Below are positions 36,841 to 49,090 of a DNA stretch of 64,000 nt, one piece after another (position 1 is the first letter of the stretch; each line of letters begins with the position of its first letter). The notes under the pieces were generated by a model, which saw only the letters and a list, made by a program, of their open reading frames with translations, did not search any database and was not told where the DNA came from. This DNA comes from Diphasiastrum complanatum. Taxonomy: Eukaryota > Streptophyta > Lycopodiopsida > Lycopodiales > Lycopodiaceae. Made by a program: the position numbers and the translations under genes. The stretch is taken from positions 5,775,653 to 5,839,652 of the forward strand of contig CM055097.1 in the NCBI GenBank assembly GCA_029204225.1, read 5' to 3'.

Positions 36841-37570
36841 AAAGATATCTATTTTAATTTAGCATAGATCTTAGAATCAAGCCAAGCTTGATGAAAGCAC
36901 TCTTGAGCAATGCCATTGGTGAGAAGAACGACAATGCATGATGATGATCCAATGTGCTCTAAGTTGATCTCTCATCCAATAAGCTTTTCCCTTATAAAAT
37001 GATGTGCAACTTCAATATGCTTGCTCCTTGCATGAAAGATAGGACTATTGGCAAGGGCTTGGGCCGAGATGTTGTCACACTTGATCATAGGTAGATCTTC
37101 ATCCTTGATGCACTTGAGCTGAAATAATAGTCTTTTGTTCCATAGCACCTCTTTTGTTGTTGTTGTAAGGCCTCAGCCTCACAAGGTGATAGTGAAATCT
37201 TGTTTCTTGGCAAGATACAAGATTTCCTCCAAGATATATAGTGTAGGCACTTGTGGATTTTCTATTTACCTTGTCACTTGAGAAATCGAGTCCGAGTAGG
37301 CTTCCATTGATAGATCTTCACTTTTCTAGAGTAATCCATAATCATATGTAGAAGATACATATCTCAAGACTCTCTTCACTGATTTTCAATGATAGATCTT
37401 TGGATTTTGCATGAATTGACTTAGCTTGTGCACACAAAAGCTCAACTCGGGCCTAGTGATGGTCAACCAAATCAAGGAGCCAATAAGACTCCTAAAAAGG
37501 GTGATGTCCTCGAAAGATGTTTCATCTCCCTTATTAGGATCTTTTACAATATCATAGGTGTATCTACACT
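36841..37570 (-). pseudogene. copia F RNase H region
   Basis: The minus-strand translation, in shifted frames, gives FRSLIGSLIWLTITRPELSF, KEVLWNKRLLFQLKC, MIKCDNISAQALANSPIFHA and RSKHIEVAHHFIREKLIG. This is the end of copia RT and RNase H in the right order. Stops and frameshifts are present. It is separated from its RT part by element E. Confidence 0.85.
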
Positions 37571-37575
37571 CTTAC
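37571..37575 (+). repeat. TSD cttac of element E, left copy
   Basis: The same five bases follow the 3' LTR at 44098-44102. Confidence 0.93.
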
Positions 37576-38229
37576 TGTGAAAATTGTCAACATTTCCTAG
37601 CTAGTTTGAGGCCTAAATTGGCAATTTTTGTACATAGTTTTGGATCTAACCTTTCACACGTGTGAAAGAGACCTAGATACTTTTATTCTAGTATATATTT
37701 CATGTTGAAGAAGTCTCAAACTTCGGGACCTTCTAAATGACACTAAAATCATGTTATTTGGACATATAGGCCAAAATTGGCTATTTTAGGTTACTGGTGT
37801 CCTAAAATTGGGTCCTAAGTTCTAGAGAGAGGAGAGAGAGTCATCTCTCTCACCTATATTAGGCTGAAATTCGTGGAGAACAGGTTGGAGAAACCTTTTG
37901 TATGCTTCATTGAGATCAATAGATCATTGTCATTGTTTCTTCCTCCATTGAGAGCATTGTTGTGTGTATTGTCTTCAAGCTATTGTGTATGATCTTAGGT
38001 GCTTTTCAAAAGTGGTAGGCTGATGTATTATGGACTGTATAATGCTATTTTGGGCCGCACTTGATGTTTATGGAAGTTTCCATTTGTGATAAATGCTTTT
38101 TGATCAAGTTCTTTGCATTCTAGGTAGCATAGAATGTGTTGCCAATTCCTAGCTTATGTAGTTTGGAGTGCAAGCATTCAAGCCAATGATCTTGGAGTTT
38201 AGATCCACTTAGGATCTGTATTTTTCACA
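37576..38229 (+). repeat. 5' LTR of element E
   Basis: Starts tgtgaaaattgtc and ends gtatttttcaca. It contains the perfect 18-bp palindrome ctttcacacgtgtgaaag at 37651-37668 and a short GA/CT inverted stretch near 37827-37853. Confidence 0.95.
37651..37668. promoter_or_regulatory. CACGTG-centred palindrome in LTR E
   Basis: ctttcacacgtgtgaaag is a perfect 18-bp palindrome with a G-box core. An exact copy lies at 43519-43536. G-boxes bind plant bZIP and bHLH factors; a role in LTR expression is inference. Confidence 0.5.
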
Positions 38230-38244
38230 TGGTATCAGAGCTGG
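38230..38244 (+). other. Primer binding site of element E
   Basis: tggtatcagagctgg abuts the LTR end and matches the plant copia initiator tRNA-Met PBS. Confidence 0.93.
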
Positions 38245-39401
38245 TTGACTTCTATTTACAGTAAGTATTCCATTTTTGGTGATATTTGGATGTTTGATCA
38301 AGTTCTAGCATGATTTTGCATTGCTTTGTTGATCAAATCTTACTAACCTTTGTTTTGTGAGTTGAACTTGTGGATCAAAAGCATATTTCAGGTCTATTGA
38401 AGATCAGAGGCTGAAAAGAAACTATTTTGGATCAGATCATAACACCTAATCATTTGTGATTGTGAGGCTTGTGCATATTCAATACTAACAATGTTCTTTT
38501 CAATCCTATTGTTGACAATCTCCATTCTTGGATGAACACTCTCCTTAAGTGGATGAAACTTCTCCTTAAGTGGATGACAAATGCTCTTTTGAGTGAGTTG
38601 TAATTCTCCTAAAGGCTGAGCAAAGCTCCCATTTGGATGAAAGATCCCCTTTTTTGGGTGAACATATTGTAAGCTCCATTGTGAAGAGCATATTGTAAAG
38701 ATTGTCATCAATTTTGGCATAAATTTTGGTGTACTTTGTTGAGCATGTAAGTAACTCTCCTTATGTAATTTGATTGGAGCATTTGCTGGAAGGTGTTAAC
38801 CATTATGCAAGTGTGTTTTCAGGTTCTTAACAGGTTGAGGAACATTCTCATGTGAAGTGATCTTAGATCTACATCTAAACACCAAGATTTGACAAGATAG
38901 TGAAGCTAGTCTTGTGATTCACTAAGTGTGCTCATTCATTCACCTCTAAATCTTGTATTTATCACTTGCTGGAGTTTATAAACTTTTAGAAGTGTGGTTT
39001 ACATGTGGTTTTACAGGTTGAATCAATATCTTAGTGTGTTGATCATATGTTGATCAAGTTTGTTCATTACTAGGTAATCTTGGCATCCTAGTTTTGGGTA
39101 TTTTCTAAGAATGCAAGTAACTCTTCACACCATAACTTGATTTGGTCACTTGCTGGAAAGTTTGAGAGCTTAAGCAAGAGTGTGTTCAGGTTGGTTTGAT
39201 TTTGTAATCCATTCTTAGTGTGTGCAAAGTGTTGCATGTGTTTCAATCTTCCTTTCTATGCTTGGAAACCATCTAGGTTCAAGATAGAAGTGTTTTAGGG
39301 TCCTAAATCTTCATAGATCTCTTTATCTATCATTTGTTGAGAGAAAAGTGAGTGCTAAGTGCTTTAGGACAGAACCTAAAAGTTGAAGAAACATTAGAAT
39401 C
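38245..39401 (+). other. Leader of element E
   Basis: About 1.16 kb without a coding frame. Similar blocks recur inside it: ttgctggaa..gtgtgtttcagg-like segments near 38773-38825, 38958-39017 and 39139-39192. Confidence 0.65.
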
Positions 39402-42400
39402 ATGGCTTCCAATGGTGGGATCATGCTAGAGTCTAGTGAAAGGTTGAGTTCATCAAACTACTCTACTTGGAAAGTGAGGATGGAGTCCTTACTTGAGTTG
39501 AATGAACTCATGGACATAGTTGCAGAAATTGAAGAGAGACCTCTCACACTTCAAGAGCAACAAAGGTTTGATAAGAAGGCCAAAAGGGCTCTTCATATCA
39601 TTAAAATGAATGTTACAAATGAACTTCTCAAGGAAGTTGGAAAGTGTCAAAGTGCAAGTGAGGCATGGAATGCCTTAAAGAAGCTCTTTGAATCAAAGTC
39701 CACATCTAGGGTATTGACCCTAAGGAGACAAATATTTTCTAGTAGGCAAAGAGAGGGTGAAAGTGCTCATGCATTTATCTTGAGAGTTAAGTCCCTAAGT
39801 GATGATTTAGCATGCATTGATGAGAACATAAAAGATGGTGAAATAGTCCAAGTTATGTTGAATGGTTTGCTAAATGAACATGCTAACCTTGTGCAAAGTT
39901 TTGCCATTCAAAGAGTCTTGCCAAGTGTGGTTGACTTGCAAGAAATCTTATTGGCTGAAGAACATAGGTTGCAATCAAAGCTTGATGGTGCATCCTTGCA
40001 AGGTGGAGGTGAAGAGGCTTTCTTCACAAAAGGCAAATTCAAGGGCAAAGGTAAAGGCAAAGGGAAATGGTCCAAAGGTGGTAACTTTGATCATGATGAT
40101 CACTCTTCCTCTTCCTCTTCTACTAAGAACAATAAGTCAAAGTTCAAGTGCTTTTATTGTGGGATAAAAGGTCATTTTGCAAATGAATGTTATAAGAAGA
40201 AAAGAGAGCAAGGAGAGAGGCAAGGAAATCTTACAATAGATGAGGAAGAACATAACACATGTGAATCACTTGTTATGACTTCAAGTTTGTTAGCCAACAT
40301 AGATGATAATGATCCTTGGTGGATTGATAGTGGAGCCTCATCTCACATGACAAGACATAAGGAATACTTTACATCCTTATTGTCTTATGAGGGAGAAGGT
40401 AACATCATCTACACTGCAAATGATGGTCAATGTGACATCAAAGGCATAGGCACTATTCCTATTTCCCTTTCAACAAATAGGAAAGCAAATCTTGAAAATG
40501 TTTTGTACATTCCTTCAATCACTAAGAATTTGCTTAGTGTAAGTCAAATGATTGACAAAGGACTTGATGTGGAGTTCATTGGAGATGCATGTTTGATAAG
40601 TAAATGTGGATCCTTGATTGCTCAAGGTAGGAGGCATGGTAAACTTTTCAAGCTTGATGCATGTGTGATCTCTAATCATGAAGGATGTATGGCTAGGGAG
40701 CAATTGACAAACCAAGAAGTTTGGCACAAGAGGTTGGGCCATCCCAACTTCAAATCTTTGGAGGTAATGGCAAAGAAAGAGCTTGTTCTTGGTCTCCCTA
40801 AAAGTCTTGTTGCAAACAATAGTGTTTGTGAACATTGTGCCTTGTCCAAATCTCATAGACTTGCTTATTCTAGATCTACTTCTAGATCTAAAGAAGCTTT
40901 TCAACTTGTGCATTCTGATATTCATTCTTCTAGTACAACTAGCAATGGTGGGGCAAAGATGTATGCAACTTTCATTGATGACTTTAGTAGGTATACTTGG
41001 ATCTATCTTCTTAAAAGTAAGGATGAAGTGTTTGCTGCATTTGTCAAGTTCAAGAATGAAATGGAAAACCAATTCAATACAAAGATCAAATGCTTAAGAT
41101 CTGATAATGGAGGGGAATACACCTCAAATAGGTTCAAAGACTTTTGTATAGCACATGGGATTAAGAGGGAGATGTCTAGTCCTAGGACTCCACAACAGAA
41201 TGGAGTGGCCGAGAGGAAGAATAGAACCCTTTGTGAATGTGCCAAGGCAATGAGACTACATGCTAATCTTGCTAAGTCTTTTTGGGGGGAAGCTTTAGCA
41301 TGTGCTAACTATCTATGTAATAGATGGACAAGTGCTTCCTTGGATGGTAAAACTCCTCATGAGGTTCTTTATGGTAGAAGGCCGAGTGTCAAGCATTGTA
41401 GGATCTTTGGATGTACATGTTTTGTCAATATCACACTTGATGATAGAACTAAAGAAGATCCTTCATCAAAGAAGGGTGTGTTTGTTGGCTATAGTGAAGT
41501 AAGCAAGGCTTACAAAGTGTACATTCCTTCTACAAAGAAAGTTGTCATAAGTAGGGATGTCATCTTTCATGAAGAGAATGTTTCCAATGTTGTTGATGTT
41601 GATGTTGATGTGCCTACTAATCATCATGATGTGCAAGATGTCTTGGATGAAGATGGAGATGCCACTCCAAAGCAAACTTCAAGGAAGACTCAAAGGCAAA
41701 GGGCTAAGCCATCAAGGCTAACCTATGATGAAAAAGGAAAGCAAGTGGTGGACAACTCTAACTTTGCTTTTCTTACCTCTTTTGATGAACCAACTTGTGT
41801 AGGTGAAGCAATTCAAAAGAAGGAATGGATCCAAGCCATGGATCATGAGCATCAAGCACTCATCAAAAGCAACACATGGAGGTTGGTAAAGCTTCCAAAG
41901 GACAAGAAGGCAATTGGTTGTAAGTGGATCTTCAAGATCAAGACAAATCAAGATGGATCAATCAACAAGTACAAGGCAAGGTTGGTGGCAAAGGGGTATG
42001 CTCAAGAATATGGTATTGACTATGATGAGACCTTTGCACCCGTGGCAAAGATGGTAACTATTCGAATCCTAATCTCTCTTGCAACTCTTTATGATTGGGA
42101 TATGTGGCAAATGGATGTTACTAATGCCTTCTTGAATGGTGATCTTGAAGAAGATATTTACATGGAGCAACTCAAGTGGCAATTTCTTCAAGGCAAGGAA
42201 GATCTCGTTGAGGTTTGGTTTGAGCTCAAATGGGCTGGTTTTATTAGGTTTGATACTCAACTTCATCTACTCTACTTCATGTTGGATAGAAGTGTAGAAA
42301 TCTATCTTTTGGTTTATGATGGTGACATTGTTTTCACTAACTATAGTGAAAGGTTGAAATCAAGCAATGATGAGATCTTGTGGGATGTTAATCATGTGTT

Positions 42401-43430
42401 TGAGAGGGAGTATCTTCAGAGGTTCAGATCTGAAGATGTTTATAAATGCAAAGTCCTTGATGTTTTATTGGAAGATCAAGATGTTGATCTTGAATTGCTT
42501 CATCAACACCAAGAGGCAAGTAGCAATTGGAAGCTAGTCAAAAGCATGAAAGGGGAGCCACATGGGCAAAGCATCTTGGATCTGTTTTTACAGGTCCTTG
42601 AAGGTTCAAGTAAGGTTCTTGGAGCAGCAAGGAAGTGTCCTTTTACTCTACCTTACTTGTTTAATCTCATGTATGAACATTGTCATGTCAATGTGTTGGA
42701 ATTGTCAAAATTCAATGAAACTAGTTCCACAGTTTTGCATCTTTTGGATCTTGGAGATGGAATAGTTATCATTGCTGGTTTTTATGATCAAGTACATGCA
42801 TTCATTCAAATCTCAAAAGATATGGAAGTGGTCAATATGTTTACTTTTGAGCAAAGTTCAAGATCTAGCATCCTAGTGTTGGCAAATTGGCAAATTGTTG
42901 ACAATGTAGGATCAAGCGTTATATGCAAATCTTGTGGAGATACTTCAAGTATTTCAAGTTCAGGTTTTGCTCATTCAAATGGAACAGAGAACACATCATT
43001 TTGGCATTCATTCACTCAAGGGCTTTCGTGGATTGGAGATCTACAAAGGCAAGGTGGTGATGGAGGTTCATTCATGGAGATACATGGTGCATTCACTATG
43101 GGCATAGTGGAATGTGGACGAGGCATGCAAACACCTATTGGTTACTTTCACTTACAACTTGTTTGCTGCTGTTTTACAGAGAACTCAAAGGTGGATACAT
43201 GGAGGAATCCTTTCATTGTTATTCTATGTTCTTTTACATGTATCTTGTTCACCATTCTATGTAAAATTGATGTAAGAAATAGTGAAGCATCCTATATGGG
43301 CACTATTATCTATATCAATTATGTTGTACTTCATATTGTACATATTAGAACACTTGAAAAGAGATCTATCATCATGATGGAGATCATTCTTAGGTTGGAG
43401 CAAAGTAGTGTTGTAAAACTAGCAAGTTAA
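39402..43430 (+). CDS. copia gag-pol polyprotein, 1342 aa, with abnormal RT and no recognisable RNase H
   Basis: A single uninterrupted frame that begins at an ATG following the leader. Residues 1-190 are copia Gag (SSNYSTWKVRMESLL). A CCHC knuckle has C250, C253, H258 and C263. The protease motif is DSGASSH (D309). GAG-pre-integrase HKRLGHPNF lies near 444. The integrase DDE triad is D506, D568 and E604 (RSDNGGEY, GVAERKNR), with 35 residues between the second D and E. RT begins near 825 (CKWIFKIKTNQDG, DETFAPVAKM) and has its first catalytic Asp in QMDVTNAFLNG (D905). After residue 920 it departs from the family: YVDD is replaced by YDGD (972-975), and the last 350 residues show no RNase H motif. 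They include hydrophobic segments near 1260-1310. The frame stays open to the end although RT should be inactive. Confidence 0.9.
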   Translation: MASNGGIMLESSERLSSSNYSTWKVRMESLLELNELMDIVAEIEERPLTLQEQQRFDKKAKRALHIIKMNVTNELLKEVGKCQSASEAWNALKKLFESKSTSRVLTLRRQIFSSRQREGESAHAFILRVKSLSDDLACIDENIKDGEIVQVMLNGLLNEHANLVQSFAIQRVLPSVVDLQEILLAEEHRLQSKLDGASLQGGGEEAFFTKGKFKGKGKGKGKWSKGGNFDHDDHSSSSSSTKNNKSKFKCFYCGIKGHFANECYKKKREQGERQGNLTIDEEEHNTCESLVMTSSLLANIDDNDPWWIDSGASSHMTRHKEYFTSLLSYEGEGNIIYTANDGQCDIKGIGTIPISLSTNRKANLENVLYIPSITKNLLSVSQMIDKGLDVEFIGDACLISKCGSLIAQGRRHGKLFKLDACVISNHEGCMAREQLTNQEVWHKRLGHPNFKSLEVMAKKELVLGLPKSLVANNSVCEHCALSKSHRLAYSRSTSRSKEAFQLVHSDIHSSSTTSNGGAKMYATFIDDFSRYTWIYLLKSKDEVFAAFVKFKNEMENQFNTKIKCLRSDNGGEYTSNRFKDFCIAHGIKREMSSPRTPQQNGVAERKNRTLCECAKAMRLHANLAKSFWGEALACANYLCNRWTSASLDGKTPHEVLYGRRPSVKHCRIFGCTCFVNITLDDRTKEDPSSKKGVFVGYSEVSKAYKVYIPSTKKVVISRDVIFHEENVSNVVDVDVDVPTNHHDVQDVLDEDGDATPKQTSRKTQRQRAKPSRLTYDEKGKQVVDNSNFAFLTSFDEPTCVGEAIQKKEWIQAMDHEHQALIKSNTWRLVKLPKDKKAIGCKWIFKIKTNQDGSINKYKARLVAKGYAQEYGIDYDETFAPVAKMVTIRILISLATLYDWDMWQMDVTNAFLNGDLEEDIYMEQLKWQFLQGKEDLVEVWFELKWAGFIRFDTQLHLLYFMLDRSVEIYLLVYDGDIVFTNYSERLKSSNDEILWDVNHVFEREYLQRFRSEDVYKCKVLDVLLEDQDVDLELLHQHQEASSNWKLVKSMKGEPHGQSILDLFLQVLEGSSKVLGAARKCPFTLPYLFNLMYEHCHVNVLELSKFNETSSTVLHLLDLGDGIVIIAGFYDQVHAFIQISKDMEVVNMFTFEQSSRSSILVLANWQIVDNVGSSVICKSCGDTSSISSSGFAHSNGTENTSFWHSFTQGLSWIGDLQRQGGDGGSFMEIHGAFTMGIVECGRGMQTPIGYFHLQLVCCCFTENSKVDTWRNPFIVILCSFTCILFTILCKIDVRNSEASYMGTIIYINYVVLHIVHIRTLEKRSIIMMEIILRLEQSSVVKLAS

Positions 43431-43443
43431 GTTGAAGAGGGAG
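43431..43443 (+). other. Polypurine tract of element E
   Basis: gttgaagagggag lies directly before the 3' LTR. Confidence 0.8.
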
Positions 43444-44097
43444 TGTGAAAATTGTCAACATTTCCTAGCTAGTTTGAGGCCTACATTGGCAATTTTTGTA
43501 CATAGTTTTGGATCTAACCTTTCACACGTGTGAAAGAGACCTAGATACTTTTATTCTAGTATATATTTCATGTTGAAGAAGTCTCAAACTTCGGGACCTT
43601 CTAAATGACACTAAAATCATGTTATTTGGACATATAGGCCAAAATTGGCTATTTTAGGTTACTGGTGTCCTAAAATTGGGTCCTAAGTTCTAGAGAGAGG
43701 AGAGAGAGTCATCTCTCTCACCTATATTAGGCTGAAATTCGTTGAGAACAGGTTGGAGAAACCTTTTGTATGCTTCATTGAGATCAATAGATCATTGTCA
43801 TTGTTTCTTCCTCCATTGAGAGCATTGTTGTGTGTATTGTCTTCAAGCTATTGTGTATGATCTTAGGTGCTTTCCAAAAGTGGTAGGCTGATGTATTATG
43901 GACTGTATAATGCTATTTTGGGCCGCACTTGATGTTTATGGAAGTTGCCATTTGTGATAAATGCTTTTTGATCAAGTTCTTTGCATTCTAGGTAGCATAG
44001 AATGTGTTGCCAATTCCTAGCTTATGTAGTTTGGAGTGCAAGCATTCAAGCCAATGATCTTGGAGTTTAGATCCACTTAGGATCTGTATTTTTCACA
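43444..44097 (+). repeat. 3' LTR of element E
   Basis: 654 bp, the same length as the 5' LTR, with four substitutions by eye. It is followed by the cttac TSD. Confidence 0.95.
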
Positions 44098-44102
44098 CTT
44101 AC
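44098..44102 (+). repeat. TSD cttac of element E, right copy
   Basis: Identical to 37571-37575. Confidence 0.93.
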
Positions 44103-45990
<1,888 letters not shown>

Positions 45991-46789
45991 ACTAGATCAA
46001 GCTTTCAATCAAAGATGAAGCAAGGACAAATTTTGGGCCACCTTCACTCAAGCACATTTGAAGCACTCAAAACATCCACAAAAGACTCAAATACAATTGA
46101 TTTGTATGAAACTATGTGGCTATGACCTCAAAATGATGCCTAGATCTCAACTAGACAAGATTGGCAAGATTTTTCTTGAGTTTTTGGATCAAACTAGTTA
46201 GATATGGGTCAAGCTTGGTGTGTCCAACCAGGTTGGGTGCCCTACCACCTTGATTCAAATGGCTATAACTTCCACAAGACACACTCAATTCTTTTGAGAA
46301 ATCAAACTTATTAAATATGAGATCATATCTTAGTTAAATCATTTGTGCAAAACAAAATGAATGGAAGATGGGATAGTCTTTATTTTTGGAGCATTTTGTC
46401 TCTACAATTTATAGGCTTGTGCAGATCTAAATACAATACCAACACCTTCAGAACCAATGATTGATTAGAGAAAAGCATATGATCATAACAAACATCTAGA
46501 CAAAAACTAGTCACAATGGTAGATTTCAAATTTATCATCAAATTGCTTGGAAAATCCCACATGGATATATATAAATACAAAATCAGCTCCGATTTGAGAG
46601 TTTAGGGTTACCTTTGATCCCATCATGACATAAATCTAACATCTAACCTTTTAGGTCATAAGATCCACCCTAATTGGGAGTCAAGATCTTAAGATCCTTC
46701 AACAAGATAAAAATTGCTATTTCTAGCTCCTACAAAATCTCTAGGCTTACGAATCAACCGCAACTATGATGAAGGAAATCCATACCTTC
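45991..46789. other. Unassigned stretch between copia F and copia 2
   Basis: AT-rich sequence with no recognisable domain or LTR boundary. It probably holds decayed ends of the neighbouring elements. Confidence 0.4.
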
Positions 46790-46792
46790 GTC

Positions 46793-47274
46793 AGTCCAGG
46801 TACATCCAGAAGATCCTTGAAGATTTCGAGATGTTAGATTGAAAAGGGGCAAACACCCCAATGCTTGCAAGAACAATTTTGACAAATGAAAAAAGTTCGA
46901 AGACTGACAAAGAAAAAGAGACAACGCAACACATGCCTTACAGGAGCTAATTGGATCACTCATGTATCTAGCAGATAACACACGTCCCGACATTGCTTAT
47001 GTCATGTTCAAGATGAGCCAATTTAGCACAAACCTAGGTGGGACACACTGGAAGATCGCAAAACGAATCCTATAGTACCTTCCGAAGATGGAGGATTTTG
47101 GGTTGTGTTGCTCTCGTGATGTCGGGTCCCAAATGCACTCCTATAGTGATGCAAGTTGGGCATCACTCAAAGACGACTACAAAAGTGTCTCAGGAGGATG
47201 ATCCATTGTAGCAAGTGCAGCAATTCTCTGGGTCAACAAGAAGTACAGACCATCACATTGTCGCACAGATTGCT
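46793..47274 (+). pseudogene. copia RT end and RNase H fragment, inverted
   Basis: The plus-strand translation gives RYIQKILEDFEM, ANTPM, ELIGSLMYLADNTRPDIAYV, then MHSYSDASWASLKDDYKSVS and AAILWVNKKYRPSHC. These are the conserved RT thumb and RNase H motifs of Ty1/copia (usually SQF..NPG..HW, YSDADWAG). It has two stops. Its C-terminal end touches the minus-strand RT of copia 2 at 47275, so the piece appears inverted in place. Confidence 0.88.
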
Positions 47275-48020
47275 TCAGTCTGTAGATACTCCTGTGCATT
47301 CGACAGGCATAGGTGGGAAGTGATTCGCAGGAGGAGGTTGGTCCATATAGACTCTTTCATCTAATTCGCCATGTAAGAACAATGTCTTCTCATCGACTAT
47401 GTGAATCCTGAGGACATAAGCGGCTGCATATGCAAACGATAGACGTAGGGACGCATGCTTCATGATTGAAGAGAAGGTATCAGTGTAGTTGATCCCATAC
47501 TTCTAAGAGAAACCCTTTACTACAAGTCTGGCTTTGTATCTCGAAACATTTCCATTCGGTCCATACTTTAGCTTGTATACCCATTTGGATTGCACCGTCT
47601 TCCGCTTGTCTGGTACTGGCTGTAGTGTCCATACCTCATTCTTCTTTATGGATTTGATCTCCTCGTTCATGGCTTGGATCCGTTTGTCCTTGTCTGGACT
47701 TTCGATGGCTTTTGTGAATGTTTGTGGTTCACCACTAAATCCACAAAACTCTTCGGATGTCAAAGCTGAGCTGCCTGACACAAATCTGGCTGGTGTGCTT
47801 CGTTCTCTTGTTGATCTCCTAGGAGATTCTTCAGGTACTACAATGTCCTTACCTTTGTCTCTTTGGCTAAGTTCAGAACCATTTTGGTTTATAGGCATTC
47901 TAGCTGCAAGCAGGCTTGTGGTCCTTTCTTCGTTTGATTCGTCGCTCAACTATTGTGGAGTTCAAACATCTCCATCTGAGTGTTCGAGTTTTGCTCCCTT
48001 TGTCATAGTTGGCAGGTCAT
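47275..48020 (-). pseudogene. copia 2 reverse transcriptase N-terminal half
   Basis: 47503-47949 gives the linker and RT start (SPRRSTRERSTPARFVSGSS, IKKNEVWTLQPVPDKRKTVQ, KWVYKLKYGPNGNVSRYKAR). 47275-47463 gives SLRLSFAYAAAYVLRIHIVD and FLHGELDERVYMDQPP, where the first catalytic Asp region reads IVDEKTLFLHG. The YVDD box is absent, since the sequence ends at the inversion breakpoint. Confidence 0.85.
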
Positions 48021-49090
48021 AGTACTACTTTCCTAAGACTTCATAGCTGGCTGAATCATCATCGGCCATTGTTCCGTTCTCACCGAACTTGATGTCTCTG
48101 ACTGTCTTCATTTGATTCGTCTCTATTGATTCATCTATGGCATATAGACCTTGTAGTATGACAAATGATCATACCCCGCGAGCTATCCTTGTTTGACTTT
48201 CTCATCGAGCTTCTTTCAAAGCTTGTCTGGAACGTGTGCATAAGCTGCACAGCCAAAGATCCGAACGTGCATTAGAACTAACCCACCATAGTTCATGTGG
48301 TGTCGTGTGAGGAACACTTGATTTGCCTATCCTATTCTAGATATAGGTGGTTGTAGCTACTGCTTCATCCCATAGCACTCTTGGTGCCTTCGAATAGGCC
48401 ATCATGCACCTTGCGACTTCCATGAGTGTCCTGGTCTTCTTTTCAGCAACACCATTGTGTTGTGGTGTATAGGATGCAGTCCTGCAGTGAAGGATTCGTC
48501 GACCATTGTAGAAGTCACAAAGCGGTTCGAGATGTATTCTCAACCACGAGCAATTATGATCTGCATCACCTTGCTTTTTGTGCATCTTTCTGCCCACTTC
48601 ATGTATTCTGTGAACTTGTCGAGTCCTTCTGATTTTTTGTGTATGAAGTAGACTCTGGCGAACTTGCTATAGTCGTCAATGAAGGTGATGTAGTATTTCG
48701 AGCCTCCTACTGAAATCATGTTGAAAGGTCCGTTGTTCGAATGTACCAGCTCCAGAATCTTTGTTCTTCTATAGGAGTCTTTGGTGAAAGGAGTTCAGGA
48801 CATCTTCCCTTTCAAGCATGTATCACAGGTCGTCAAATTCGTTGCATTCGTGATGCTCACTCCTGTGATAGCTCCATGCTTGGCTTGTTTGATAAATGCC
48901 ATGGGGTTCATGTGGCATAGTCTTATGTGCCATAGAACATCTGTAGATTCATGAGCTAGTAGGCGTACCTTCAAATGATACATGTTTCTCTTTTGTCTTT
49001 CTTGTGTAACAAGTGTGCTGGTGTTGGCATCAATGACATTGCATGTTTTGTTTGACAATGTCACACGCATCCCAGCGTCTACTATTCTTG
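48021..49090 (-). pseudogene. copia 2 integrase remnant
   Basis: 48795-49070 holds GAG-pre-integrase (DVLWHIRLCHMNPMAFIKQA, CDTCLKGKMS). 48337-48597 holds the third catalytic residue region (ASYTPQHNGVAEKKTRTLME). Between them, in other frames, lie weaker integrase sequences. Further left (about 48120-48300) the C-terminal part including YGVRIFGCAAYAHV-like residues is degraded. Confidence 0.8.

Larger units (their letters stand above)
37576..44097 (+). mobile_element. Ty1/copia element E, complete, recently inserted
   Basis: 6522 bp with two 654-bp LTRs, a tRNA-Met type PBS, a 1.16-kb leader, one long gag-pol ORF, a purine tract and a cttac TSD. The LTRs differ at four positions by eye (0.6%), so insertion was recent on an LTR-clock view. 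It sits inside copia F on the opposite strand. The C-terminal third of its polyprotein is abnormal (see the CDS), so it was probably moved by enzymes from another copy. Confidence 0.95.

Noticed and set aside
40515-41072. 185-aa minus-strand ORF within element E
   Set aside because: Antisense of the integrase coding sequence, with no motif of its own.
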